Below are positions 25,619-35,290 of a stretch of DNA of 64,000 nucleotides, in pieces. The DNA lies in assembly GCA_937892945.1 (NCBI GenBank), contig CALBIL010000059.1:1-64000 (forward strand), in the 5' to 3' direction. The number at the start of each line of letters is the position of its first letter. Position 1 is the stretch's first letter. This DNA is from an uncultured euryarchaeote. GTDB lineage: Archaea; Thermoplasmatota; Poseidoniia; Poseidoniales; Poseidoniaceae. The notes beneath the pieces were generated by a model, which ran no database searches, was not told the origin of the DNA, and worked only from the letters and a program-made list of their open reading frames with translations. Made by a program: the position numbers and the translations under genes.

Positions 25619-26584
25619 TCACTTCGTGTGTGCGCCTTCAAGAGGGCCAAGAGGAATAATTCGGAATGCGTTGATACTTTCATGCGACCAGAAATAATGT
25701 GCCTTGATGTGATGCCAATGACAGGTTTCTCGTATACCTGGTTGGTTGAGCATTCGTTCAACAAAGGCTTGTAAATTTGGATAATCAATGATTCTGCGGA
25801 GATTGCACTTGAAGTGAACCACATACACCAAATCAAAACGCGCCAATGTGGGGAAGAGGCAAATATCTGCTTCAGTGAGTTGACCTTTTCCGTCCCCGAC
25901 CAACCATTCACGCCCTTCAAGGTGAGCTTCCAATTCATCAAGACGATTGAATAAGGACGTGACAGACTCATCATAAGCCGCCTGAGTTCGAGCGAAACCG
26001 GATTTGTATACACCGTTGTTGACCGATTCATAATTGGCATCGATCATTTGGTCAATATCCGTTTTAAGTTCGTCCGGGCATAATGTTCTCCCATTACCGA
26101 GGCCAGATTGAGCGAGTGTGTCGAACATTCGAACAATTTCTCTACTTTCGTTATTGACAATAGTGCTGTGCTTTCGATCCCATAAAACGGGAACAGTTCC
26201 TATTCTTCCACTTTCCTTCCAACCGTCAAACGCTCGATTGTAGATTCCTTCCAAACTGGTTTCACCGTTGACAGTATCGGCAGTAGCCCCTTCTTCTTCT
26301 GGATTAAAAGACCATGAACCATTTCGATTCATTCTCCAATCAACAACATCGAAGGTTATGTGTTCATCAAGTCCAAGCAAGACCGATGTGATGAGTGTTC
26401 TGTGTGCCCAAGGACATGCATGAGATACGTAGAGGTGATACCGTTGACTTTCCGTATCAAAAGCATCGTTCGGCGCAATAAAGTCGCGAAATTCACTTGA
26501 TTTGCGGATGAATTTCCCAGATTCAAAGGCCTTTGTCCATGCTCCTGCTTGCTCATCAGTCGGCTCCATGCTTTTGTCATGCAT
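25619..26584 (-). CDS. Glutathionyl-hydroquinone reductase-like GST
   Basis: Omega-type glutathione transferase family, closest to bacterial YqjG/PcpF, which reduces glutathionyl-hydroquinones. The catalytic Cys motif CPWAHR is at 57-62 in a thioredoxin-fold N-terminal domain, and the C-terminal helical domain (about 165-290) shows EAHLEGREWLVGDGKGQLTEADICLFPTLARFD. Length of 321 residues matches the family. The gene is minus-strand and its start faces the next gene. Archaea generally do not make glutathione, so the thiol cosubstrate is open. Acquisition from bacteria is likely. Confidence 0.88.
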   Translation of the reverse strand: MHDKSMEPTDEQAGAWTKAFESGKFIRKSSEFRDFIAPNDAFDTESQRYHLYVSHACPWAHRTLITSVLLGLDEHITFDVVDWRMNRNGSWSFNPEEEGATADTVNGETSLEGIYNRAFDGWKESGRIGTVPVLWDRKHSTIVNNESREIVRMFDTLAQSGLGNGRTLCPDELKTDIDQMIDANYESVNNGVYKSGFARTQAAYDESVTSLFNRLDELEAHLEGREWLVGDGKGQLTEADICLFPTLARFDLVYVVHFKCNLRRIIDYPNLQAFVERMLNQPGIRETCHWHHIKAHYFWSHESINAFRIIPLGPLEGAHTK

Positions 26585-26669
26585 AGGTTTCTTATCAACA
26601 ATGCAGTATCTTCATCGGTACTTCCGGTCTGAAAGGCCGCAACAATACGGGTACAATGAAGTTAATTTC

Positions 26670-27293
26670 ATGTGTCATTTCCATCACATACTATTAACGA
26701 ACACCGATGAGTTTACTACAGGAGAGTTTGAAGTCGTGTCGAATACCTTTGCAGAGCATACACTTCTTCTCATCGATTGTCAAAAAGGATTCGATGACCC
26801 TCAATGGGGTAAAAGAAATAATCCTCAGTTTGAAGTAAATGCGAGATCTCTTCTTCATCACTGGCGAAACTTGAATCGGAACATCATCCATATTCGGCAT
26901 TCTTCAACAGAGCATGACAGTCCATTGGGTCCGCAAAAACCTGGCTTTGCATACTACGGTTGGGCTGTACCCCAACACGATGAAAGAGAATTTGTGAAAA
27001 GCGTGAACAGTTGTTTCATCGGCACAGAATTAGAACAATTCCTTAGAAGTAATGATGTACAAAAATTGGTGGTTTTAGGCCTGACGACGAACCATTGCAT
27101 CTCAACCAGTGTTCGGATGGCAGGTAATTTTGGGTTTGATGTCAAATTGGTTGGCGATGCTTGTGCGGCATTCCCACGAGCTTCAATAAACGGAGGTATG
27201 TTTGATGCAGAAACGATTCATCAAACCGCCCTCGCAAGTTTGCATGGTGAGTTTTGTACCGTTGTAGATGCAGAGAGCATCATACGCGATTGA
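26670..27293 (+). CDS. Isochorismatase-family cysteine hydrolase
   Basis: Cysteine hydrolase of the isochorismatase/nicotinamidase fold. The catalytic triad reads Asp36 (LLLIDCQKGF), Lys110 (EFVKSVNSCF) and Cys143 (LTTNHCISTS). The substrate is not evident; members act on isochorismate, nicotinamide, ureidoacrylate or carbamoyl compounds. The ATG at 26670 is the first in-frame start that clears the divergent gene; a GTG at 26736, 15 nt after a GGAG, would give a 185-residue protein that fits family length better. It converges on the PEP carboxykinase gene with 4 nt between stops. Confidence 0.85.
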   Translation: MCHFHHILLTNTDEFTTGEFEVVSNTFAEHTLLLIDCQKGFDDPQWGKRNNPQFEVNARSLLHHWRNLNRNIIHIRHSSTEHDSPLGPQKPGFAYYGWAVPQHDEREFVKSVNSCFIGTELEQFLRSNDVQKLVVLGLTTNHCISTSVRMAGNFGFDVKLVGDACAAFPRASINGGMFDAETIHQTALASLHGEFCTVVDAESIIRD

Positions 27294-27297
27294 TAAA

Positions 27298-28899
27298 TCA
27301 AGCGAGAGGTTGAGGTGCTGCAGCATTGACTTCAGCAGAGACGCCTGCTTGATACCGAGCAAAGTTTTCGTTAAACATTGCTGCGAGTTTGTCGGCGGTC
27401 ACATCGAAACTTTCTGGGTCAGTCCAAGTGTTACGAGGTTGGAGTATTTCTTCGGGAACATTTGGACATTCGACAGGAACTTCAAATCCAAATCTTGGGT
27501 CGACGACGTACTGTACGTCATCCAACTTCCCATCCATGGCTGCATTGAGCATAGCGCGAGTGTATCGAATCTTCATTCGGTTGCCAACACCGTATGCGCC
27601 ACCGGACCAGCCAGTATTGATGAGCCAAGCATTTGCACCATGTTCTTCCATTTTGTTCGAAAGAAGGTCGGCATATACGCCAGGGTGCATTGGCATAAAC
27701 GGTTCACCAAAGCAAGCAGAGAAGGTTGCTTGGGGTTCTTTGACACCGATTTCAGTTCCAGCTACTTTTGCAGTATACCCGGAAATGAAGTGGTAAGCGG
27801 CTTGTTCAGGCGTTAACCGAGAAATAGGCGGTAAGACGCCAAAAGCATCGCATGTCAAGAAGATGACATTTTGAGGATGTCCACCTTTGGAATCCATGGT
27901 ACGGTTTTCGATGAATTCAATCGGGTATGAGCCGCGAGTGTTCTGGGTCTTGCTGACGTCAGTAAAGTCTGGGACTCCATCTTCATCCATGACGATGTTT
28001 TCTAGAACAGTTCCGAATTTTTGAGTTGTACCAAAAATTTCCGGTTCATCTTCTTCGGAGAGATCGATGAGTTTTGCATAACATCCTCCTTCGAAATTGA
28101 ATACCCCGTTCGCGCCCCAGCCATGTTCATCATCACCAATAAGGGCTCGATTCGGGTCTGCGGAAAGGGTTGTTTTTCCGGTTCCAGACAGTCCAAAGAA
28201 GATAGCAGTGTTTTCGCCAGTGGTGTTCGCTGAACAATGCATAGGGAGGATTCCTTTCTTCGGAAGAATTAGGTTCATCACAGAAAAGATTGATTTTTTA
28301 ATTTCTCCTGCGTATCGAGTGCCTCCAATAATAACTTCTTTTGCGGCATAATTAACGATGACGAAACATTGAGAATTCAATCCATCCTCTTCAGCATTGG
28401 CTTCAAAGTGCGGTGCATGAAGCACGGTAAATTCAGGAGAATGGGTGCTCAGTCGTTCTGTGTCAGGTCGAATGAACATGTTACGTGCAAAGGCATTATG
28501 CCAAGCATTTTGATTAATGACTCGAATCGGTAAAGCCTCACTGAAGTCGGCACCGCAGTAGAGATCTTGGACGAAAAGGGTGTCTTGTGCTGAAAGGTAC
28601 TCAGCAACCTTTGCTCTCATTTTTGTAAAAGTTGCCAAATCCGTTGAAATATTTACATTGCCCCAGTTGATGTCCTCTGAAGTGGTTTCTTCATCGACGA
28701 TGAATTTGTCATTAGGAGAGCGACCAGTTCGTTCGCCGGTCTCGGTAACCAATGCGCGATGAGAACTGAACACACCTTCTTTTCGGGCAACGGCTAATTC
28801 GATAAGCGCTGGGGCCTCTTGATTCCAATACACTTCTCCCGAAGGAGTAATTCCATGCGCGTTGAGGTCTCCGGTCGGAGTCCCATGGGTGGCCGCCAT
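27298..28899 (-). CDS. pckA: Phosphoenolpyruvate carboxykinase (ATP)
   Basis: Decarboxylates oxaloacetate to PEP using ATP, linking the TCA cycle to gluconeogenesis. The P-loop GLSGTGKTT is at about 236-244, preceded by the LPMHCSAN metal and oxaloacetate region; the enzyme is of the bacterial ATP-dependent type. The start was set at 28899 because an AAGGAGGTG ribosome-binding site sits just upstream and the resulting 533 residues match the family; an in-frame ATG at 28968 would add 23 basic residues unlike the family. Many archaea use the GTP type instead. With class II fumarase it gives a bacterial-like central metabolism set. Confidence 0.95.
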   Translation of the reverse strand: MAATHGTPTGDLNAHGITPSGEVYWNQEAPALIELAVARKEGVFSSHRALVTETGERTGRSPNDKFIVDEETTSEDINWGNVNISTDLATFTKMRAKVAEYLSAQDTLFVQDLYCGADFSEALPIRVINQNAWHNAFARNMFIRPDTERLSTHSPEFTVLHAPHFEANAEEDGLNSQCFVIVNYAAKEVIIGGTRYAGEIKKSIFSVMNLILPKKGILPMHCSANTTGENTAIFFGLSGTGKTTLSADPNRALIGDDEHGWGANGVFNFEGGCYAKLIDLSEEDEPEIFGTTQKFGTVLENIVMDEDGVPDFTDVSKTQNTRGSYPIEFIENRTMDSKGGHPQNVIFLTCDAFGVLPPISRLTPEQAAYHFISGYTAKVAGTEIGVKEPQATFSACFGEPFMPMHPGVYADLLSNKMEEHGANAWLINTGWSGGAYGVGNRMKIRYTRAMLNAAMDGKLDDVQYVVDPRFGFEVPVECPNVPEEILQPRNTWTDPESFDVTADKLAAMFNENFARYQAGVSAEVNAAAPQPLA

Positions 28900-29093
28900 G
28901 CCACCTCCTTCCGCGGGCCCTCTTTGTCCCTTTTGGCGGTAAGACTTCTTGGAATACTGATTCCCCACTTAGAAATCAATGCATAGCGGCTTGATTGGCC
29001 CGAACATGGAAATGAGGCAATATCTCTCAAAAGAGGAGCCGAATTAACGAATCATCGAAAGCATTGAAGGCAACTTGGAACGGGTAAGGTTTC

Positions 29094-32000
29094 ATGACTG
29101 GGGAGTCGAATGGCGGAACATCCGATGAAACCCCCTCTCAGCCGAGAGATGAAGTCGTTCGGAAACGTGATTTCCAACGTGCTCAAGGCGTCGACATTCA
29201 TTCATTCATGGTCAAACAAGACAAGGAGGAACTTCCGGTTGCCACTCAACCATCTTCTTCGGAACCAGAGGATATTGCTGTGGGGGAGATAACCTCCTTG
29301 TTTTCTTCAGGACACGATGATCACCTCAACTCTGGAGCGATCCAATCAGACGGTACAGTTCTTCAAAAATCAGAAATGGACAGTGTAACAGACCTTGCAG
29401 TACACGGCGAGAAACGACTGGGTTTCGGGCTTTTGGTTGCGATGGTACTCACATGGTCAGCCATTGGAGCCATTGTAGGGACGGTCCTCCCTGAAATCCC
29501 AAGTGGATTGGGACTTTTGGCTATGGGTCTTTTTGGCCTCTATCTCGGTGAGCGATGGATTCCAAATCCGAACATGCGCCTCTTAGGTGTGACCTGGGTT
29601 ATCATCTCGATGAAACTCTTCTACGGGCTTGCTATTGATGCTTGGCATTGGGGATGGTTCGATGGATTCTCTTTTGGAGCAACCGAAATGTTTGGTACGA
29701 GCCTTCTTGCTATTGTTTCACTGAATATCTTTCTGGCACAACGCCATAATGAAGATGCTATTGCTGCTCAGGCCACCCTTATTCTTTTGTTGGTTGGAAG
29801 TGCAGCAGGAGCTTTCTATGGTGAAATTGGCGTCGCCGCGATGATTGGTTTGGGCACTCTGCTTATGCATGGTCTTGCCATTTACCGTCAATCTGGAAAC
29901 CTTGCCAGTCTTGGTATTGCATCCTCCTATCTCTGGGTTGGAGTTCATGCACTTTCCAACGACTGGCTTCTTTTTGGTCTTGAAATCGTCCCATTTGAAG
30001 ATGGATTGCTGTTGTTTTTGTTGATGACTTGTGTGACGGCAACCAATGCGATTATTGCCGCGAGGTTCGTTCGAGCTGAAAATTGGTTTTCGAAGGCATT
30101 CGAAGCAATGGGTCTCGGCAAACCTTCCCTTTGGTCAGTTTCTGTGAGCCTTGGAATGGTTGGGGCGTTACTTGCGATTACAGCACACCGTTTGGAAACA
30201 GGTTATGCACTTGCACAATTGATGCTTCTCATTTCGGCATTTAGCGGATCGTATCTGGTTGTTCGCGGCATCGATGTGAAAAAATTAGCCCCCTATCTCA
30301 TCTTTCCAGCCCCGTTCCTTTTGATTGGACTTTCATTGTACTCCTCAGGGGCGCTCGGAATTACACTGCCGTGGAATTTGGATGGTTACAGTGTGTATGC
30401 CGTGTTTACTGCGTTGTTCACAATCGCCGCCCTCTTGAGGAATCAAACAGCAGTCTCAGATCACGTTCTCTGGCTGGGGGGCCTCGCAGTTGTCCTTTTA
30501 CTGACTCTCCTCATTCCATCAGGCGATTCAAACAACGGCGCCCGCCTTCTTTTGATTACCCAAGGCATTGTTTGGATCGGACTTTCGGGATTAGCAGTGC
30601 ACCGCTCTTCCCCTTCCATCGCAGGAACGGCCGTTTTGGGTCCTTGGGTTTGGCTCCTGTTGTTTGCAACCGACGCCGACGCCCGCATCATCTCTGCAGA
30701 TTTCATTCCAATTTCAATCAACGAATTTGATTTATTCGTATGGATGAGTTTGCTGGTCGTCCAACAAATTTGGGTCAACCTCCGCCATGGTGAAGTTGGA
30801 TTAAACCTCGCCGCACGGCTGGTTGGACTTTCTGAAGTCGGTGCAAGACTCCGTGATTCAGGATTAGCAAAACTCTGGAATTTAAGTTTCCTTTTGTCTG
30901 TTGTCGTCACTTGGGCCATCGTTCGCCCAGGCGCATTACCCATGTATGGAGTCGTTATTATCCTCGGCAGCTTACTTGTCGGGCATTCATTGATGGTTTA
31001 CTTTGAAAGGCATTTTGGCAAACCTCAAACCTTGATGAGTTTCTGGGGTATTTTTGCTCTTTTGCTTTCATGGACATACGGACAATCTTCGTTCTGGGCG
31101 TTATCTTTAGTGAGCTCATCAACTATTTTGTTGAAAGCATCCGACCGTAGACGCGCTGGTGGGGCGGCAGAAAGCGAACTCGAGCGCTTCGAAGCCCTTC
31201 CTGGACAATTGTTGACGATGATGATGGGTTTCCTTACGGCCTTTTTCATCATGATTGCTTTGGACCCCCTTACAACCGTTCCTTTGACCGGTACAGAACA
31301 TATGCTAGACAAGGAAACCAACCTCTTGGTTTTGATGCTCATCGGACTAGTAGCATTGGTCTTGTATCTTTTGCGAGCAGCCACATTAGAGAAACTCTTA
31401 CCTCCAGCATTGACCGCAGTCGCTCTGATTATCTCAATGGCTTTGGCAGGTCGTTCTATTGCAGTTGAAATTGTTGTTTTAGCATCGATTATAGCGTTCG
31501 TAGGCTCGGGGGCATATCTTGCCGTTCAAGGCGAGTTCCGTTCAGGTATTCGTGCACTCGCCAAGAAAGAGAACCGTATGCAGCGGTTGAAAGAAAAACA
31601 AGACCGCATCCAAACATTCCTTGAATCCACTGGAATGGAAGGTTCAGAAGTTCTTCAACTCGGCGCCACCCAAGAGGGTGACGAATCCACTTCGAGTGCA
31701 TCAAGTAACCTGCGTTTGATTGACACAGAATTGTTAACATTGGCAGAGAAGCAGAGAAAACGGCAACGCCGTTCAGGCTCTTCGGGAGAAATGGACCTCT
31801 ATGTGGGGGATATTCATCACCAACCAACAATTGTTCTTCTTTTCCTCTCAACGACGATTCTTGCAACTTCATTCCTTTCATTCACTTCCGGAGACACCCT
31901 CCTTGCTCTTTCGTTCAGTGTGATGATTTCGATATTATTCGTTGGTCTTTCGCGAATTCGTGCAAATCAAATTGGGTTGAGGCTACCAGACATCATGGGA

Positions 32001-33005
32001 ATTGAGGCTCCAATCGCTCTTGGTATGCTGGGTCTTGTCTTGGTTCACGTCGCAGGCCGGGCTTCGAATTCGGTCGTTCAACTCGGTGACGCAACTCATC
32101 TGGTTGTATTCTTCGGGGGGCTTGTGATGTTAGGGGGAATCGGACTTCTTGGCCGAAATGATTTGGGGCACAGAATCCCCAACGCCCTCGAGGGGATCGT
32201 CTATCTTGCAGCCTTAGACCGCGTCTTGTGCGTTGTTATTGGAGGCGAAGTACCACTCCCATTCGATATTGACCCGTTTGTTGCAGCACTCTCAACGCTC
32301 ACATGGACCGTTCCCTTCGTACTTATCGAGGCTCTCCTTCTTGCAGGTGTATTCGCCTTTGATTGGGTTGAAGGCAAACGTATCCAACATGATTTGAGTG
32401 ACCACAGAGGGGCTGGCGGCCGTTCCGCATGGATCTTAGTTATCGCTCTGCTTTCTTTTGGACCAGCAGCATTTGCAGTTATCCTCCTGTCTGCCCGGCG
32501 TGGTGTTTGGTGGACGCAACCGGCAGTTGTTCTTGCTGCTTGGTTGATGATTCCGATGGCATACTTGGCAAGCAGTGCATGGCTTTCCGACATCATCGCT
32601 CTGCCATCACTCAGTTTCATTGCTTCAAGCCTTGGACTTCTTAGCATCCTTTTCGTAGCATGGGTTGTACAACAACGGCAAGGTCTCTGGCTTCCTGCAG
32701 CATTGTGGGCAATGCATATTCTCTTGATTGGTTCAGCATTCGGGCATAGCAATCTCTTGTTCGCAGTGTTGTTTATTCTCTTGACTTCGACTGTTTCATG
32801 GGTCAGCGGCGTCCTCACACTTCGTAAAGCCTGGAGAGTTGTCGGTGCCCTTGACCTTCTACTGAGCTGGATTGTTGCAGGCATCATCCTCATTCAAGGA
32901 GCACCAGTCGAAATCCTACTCGTCATACTGATTGCATCAGCGGCCTTACTCGGCTTGGTAACCTATCTTACCCAGACCCATGAGGGTGAAATGGCGAATG
33001 AATAA
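29094..33005 (+). CDS. Giant polytopic membrane protein (1303 aa)
   Basis: Not recognised. The first 105 residues are hydrophilic and cytosolic-looking (RDEVVRKRDFQRAQGVDIH); from about 108 to the end the sequence is almost continuously hydrophobic, with roughly 30 to 35 membrane segments in two blocks. The blocks are separated by a soluble charged region at about 815-905 (KENRMQRLKEKQDRIQTF and EKQRKRQRRSGSSGE). No transporter signature was seen. The stop is followed by a separate gene 79 nt on. It diverges from pckA. It could be a lineage-specific envelope protein; the ATG at 29094 is the first in the open frame. Confidence 0.8.
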   Translation: MTGESNGGTSDETPSQPRDEVVRKRDFQRAQGVDIHSFMVKQDKEELPVATQPSSSEPEDIAVGEITSLFSSGHDDHLNSGAIQSDGTVLQKSEMDSVTDLAVHGEKRLGFGLLVAMVLTWSAIGAIVGTVLPEIPSGLGLLAMGLFGLYLGERWIPNPNMRLLGVTWVIISMKLFYGLAIDAWHWGWFDGFSFGATEMFGTSLLAIVSLNIFLAQRHNEDAIAAQATLILLLVGSAAGAFYGEIGVAAMIGLGTLLMHGLAIYRQSGNLASLGIASSYLWVGVHALSNDWLLFGLEIVPFEDGLLLFLLMTCVTATNAIIAARFVRAENWFSKAFEAMGLGKPSLWSVSVSLGMVGALLAITAHRLETGYALAQLMLLISAFSGSYLVVRGIDVKKLAPYLIFPAPFLLIGLSLYSSGALGITLPWNLDGYSVYAVFTALFTIAALLRNQTAVSDHVLWLGGLAVVLLLTLLIPSGDSNNGARLLLITQGIVWIGLSGLAVHRSSPSIAGTAVLGPWVWLLLFATDADARIISADFIPISINEFDLFVWMSLLVVQQIWVNLRHGEVGLNLAARLVGLSEVGARLRDSGLAKLWNLSFLLSVVVTWAIVRPGALPMYGVVIILGSLLVGHSLMVYFERHFGKPQTLMSFWGIFALLLSWTYGQSSFWALSLVSSSTILLKASDRRRAGGAAESELERFEALPGQLLTMMMGFLTAFFIMIALDPLTTVPLTGTEHMLDKETNLLVLMLIGLVALVLYLLRAATLEKLLPPALTAVALIISMALAGRSIAVEIVVLASIIAFVGSGAYLAVQGEFRSGIRALAKKENRMQRLKEKQDRIQTFLESTGMEGSEVLQLGATQEGDESTSSASSNLRLIDTELLTLAEKQRKRQRRSGSSGEMDLYVGDIHHQPTIVLLFLSTTILATSFLSFTSGDTLLALSFSVMISILFVGLSRIRANQIGLRLPDIMGIEAPIALGMLGLVLVHVAGRASNSVVQLGDATHLVVFFGGLVMLGGIGLLGRNDLGHRIPNALEGIVYLAALDRVLCVVIGGEVPLPFDIDPFVAALSTLTWTVPFVLIEALLLAGVFAFDWVEGKRIQHDLSDHRGAGGRSAWILVIALLSFGPAAFAVILLSARRGVWWTQPAVVLAAWLMIPMAYLASSAWLSDIIALPSLSFIASSLGLLSILFVAWVVQQRQGLWLPAALWAMHILLIGSAFGHSNLLFAVLFILLTSTVSWVSGVLTLRKAWRVVGALDLLLSWIVAGIILIQGAPVEILLVILIASAALLGLVTYLTQTHEGEMANE

Positions 33006-33084
33006 CTTTGAGCGCCAATAATGGTTTGAAAAATCCTCTTTACTGGAGCAAATTGTATATACTTTGCATCCTGTGGTTTTTTTT

Positions 33085-33648
33085 ATGTCACAGTTATTCC
33101 AAATGGACCGGTACCTCATAAGGACGAAATTTTGGAGGGTATTTGGTGGAGCATTTTTCTTCGAAGACCTCGAAGGAAACGTCATTGCATATTCAAAACA
33201 GAAGCGCTTCAAATTGAAAGAAGACATTATCCTGTATTCAGATGAAAGTTGTACTATGCCTTTGGTTCAAATCAAAGCGCGCTCAATAATGGACCTTGGA
33301 ACAACCTACGATATCACCGATACACAAACAGGTGAAAGTCTTGGTTCTGCAAAACGCAATTTTATGAAATCGCTTCTCAAAGACTCATGGACTATTAACG
33401 ATGCATCTGGTAATCCTTATGCACAATTCATCGAAGACAGCATCGCTCTTTTACGTCGATTCATACCCCTCATACCAGCGAAATACCATTTTGAAATCGC
33501 TGGACATCCGCCGATTTTAATGCAGCAACGCTTCAATCCGTTCATCAAAAGAACCGATGTCATGATTCCACCCGGCCATCCATTAGACCGCCGAATTATT
33601 GCTGCTGTCGCTCTTTTGAGTTCAGCCATCGAAGGGCGTCAAGGCTGA
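33085..33648 (+). CDS. LURP-one-related (tubby-like fold) protein
   Basis: A 187-residue protein resembling LURP-one-related or scramblase-like proteins, which share the tubby C-terminal beta-barrel. Pattern strands include FFFEDLEGNVIAYSKQKRF, YDITDTQTGESLGSAKR and WTINDASGNPYAQFIED. A terminal hydrophobic segment (about 170-183, IIAAVALLSSAI) may hold it near the membrane. The ATG at 33085 follows a T-rich tract; an earlier in-frame ATG at 33064 adds seven residues. Function in archaea is unknown. It converges with the hexosephosphate mutase gene (9 nt). Confidence 0.75.
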   Translation: MSQLFQMDRYLIRTKFWRVFGGAFFFEDLEGNVIAYSKQKRFKLKEDIILYSDESCTMPLVQIKARSIMDLGTTYDITDTQTGESLGSAKRNFMKSLLKDSWTINDASGNPYAQFIEDSIALLRRFIPLIPAKYHFEIAGHPPILMQQRFNPFIKRTDVMIPPGHPLDRRIIAAVALLSSAIEGRQG

Positions 33649-33657
33649 TTGGCCCGT

Positions 33658-35286
33658 TTAACGCATTGCGTCGCCCAAATGATTCGCAAGGACCGGCATG
33701 ATCGGAGCAATTGATTCATGCCCGAGAGACGAATCAAGGCGCAGTGAAATACTGATTTTCGCTTGCGTTCCACTGTTACGAACTCCTAAAGACAAGGGTT
33801 TGCCGTCGAGTAAGGCTTCAATGAGCATGAGATTCGCTTCCCCTTCCAGCCCGTGTCGATTCCATTGTGTGACTTCTCCACAGCCTTCAAAATGAGTGCG
33901 AGCAATGCTTTCGATTTCATCCGACAGGTTGTTGTTACCATCCCATAATTCACGTCGAACCCTTTGAACAGAAATTCGTTGCTTCCAACCCCGCTTCATG
34001 AGCAACTCCCTTTTCGCCACACTTCGGGCTAAGAGATACGCGACCAAGGTTGCCGAACCATCGCCGACCAAGCTCCATTGCCCTTCAAAATGAGGATGTG
34101 GTGAAGGCAAGACTGCATGGCCAGAATCTTCAACACCGAGCATCTGTGGCATTTGCGAATCCAATTTTATTGAAGTGCGTAAAGCGTGCGAAAGCCAACG
34201 GTCTCCAACAGCGGTTTCTTTTGCATTAACCTTTGCTGGTAATCGATTAAGGGAAGAAAGCAAGGCCAATTCAGATTCAATACTCGCAGCAATGAGCCAT
34301 GATTTTTGCTGTTGTGTTCCAGCAACAACCATTGCGTCCGCCATTGCATCACCATCGATCACTCGAAATCCGGATTCTGTTGATTCGATTACTAAACATC
34401 GGTCACCATCCCCATCAAGTGCAGCACCGACGATGGTTCCGGAAGTAGCAGGTTTGAGATTTTTCAAGAGCATGTGTTCTGATGCTGCGGCTTCTTCGAG
34501 CGTCCATGTTGCTGTTGGGGAAAAATCTCCAGCCCCACACGACTTGTTCAATTGCTCCGCTTGCAAACTTACTTCTTGCGCCTCAATGCCGTGGCGGGTA
34601 AGCCATTTCGCAAACCAAGAACTTGCGGAACCTTTTGAACAATCCAAAAGCAATGGCTGCTGAATTAAATGGAGAGAGAGCATCGAAACCCCAAACAAGT
34701 GTTTGAAGTGCGTGAATCGTTGAGAAAGCCACAAAGGATGGTGCAAACTTCCCCATTCAAGAGAAGCCTGTTCGTTCGGCTGAGAGAGTTCTGCGTGATC
34801 GATTTCATCAATTTCACGTTCTTCTTCACACAAAGCATAGGCCAGATTCGAGATTCGGTCTTCAAATTCTGGCGAAGTTTTGTAACCTTCAGCATCGAAC
34901 ACTTTGATGCCAGAATCAGATGCTGGGTTATGACTTGCAGTAATCATACAACCAAGGCGAGCCTTATGCCATAATACGCCATAATGGAGTGCTGGAGTAG
35001 CACATATCCCAATGTGGGCCACCGAACAACCTGCAAGACGTAGGCCGAGAGTCACGCCTTCAACCAATGCTTGGTTTCCAGGTCGTTCATCCCAGCCGAT
35101 GACAACCAACTCTCCTTCACCAGGGAGTGTGTCGATAAGATGTCCCAGAGCCTCTCCGACCAGACGCATGAGGGTCGGGCAAACGCTTCGTGTTTCATGC
35201 AATGCCGTGAGTGCAGCCTTTTCATCGGGATTGGCGCTCACAATGTTCCCACGGATACCGTCAGTACCGAATAACCGTTGTACCAT
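33658..35286 (-). CDS. Phosphohexomutase (phosphoglucosamine/phosphomannomutase family)
   Basis: Interconverts hexose 6- and 1-phosphates through a phosphoserine. Motifs are RLFGTDGIRG at the N-terminus, the serine loop ITASHNP (Ser118) and the metal loop DGDGDR, then the sugar loop GVEDSGHAV. The start was placed at 35286, preceded by AGGTGAG and separated from the upstream stop by 4 nt; the ATG at 35316 would overlap the neighbour. It is 542 residues, longer than the usual 450, with an expanded C-terminal half. The adjacent acetyltransferase suggests glucosamine phosphate as substrate. Confidence 0.9.
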   Translation of the reverse strand: MVQRLFGTDGIRGNIVSANPDEKAALTALHETRSVCPTLMRLVGEALGHLIDTLPGEGELVVIGWDERPGNQALVEGVTLGLRLAGCSVAHIGICATPALHYGVLWHKARLGCMITASHNPASDSGIKVFDAEGYKTSPEFEDRISNLAYALCEEEREIDEIDHAELSQPNEQASLEWGSLHHPLWLSQRFTHFKHLFGVSMLSLHLIQQPLLLDCSKGSASSWFAKWLTRHGIEAQEVSLQAEQLNKSCGAGDFSPTATWTLEEAAASEHMLLKNLKPATSGTIVGAALDGDGDRCLVIESTESGFRVIDGDAMADAMVVAGTQQQKSWLIAASIESELALLSSLNRLPAKVNAKETAVGDRWLSHALRTSIKLDSQMPQMLGVEDSGHAVLPSPHPHFEGQWSLVGDGSATLVAYLLARSVAKRELLMKRGWKQRISVQRVRRELWDGNNNLSDEIESIARTHFEGCGEVTQWNRHGLEGEANLMLIEALLDGKPLSLGVRNSGTQAKISISLRLDSSLGHESIAPIMPVLANHLGDAMR

Positions 35287-35290
35287 TGCC

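Noticed and set aside
32201..32893. 230-codon open frame on the minus strand
   Set aside because: Antisense to the giant membrane protein gene; basic, Arg-rich composition is typical of antisense reading of hydrophobic codons.
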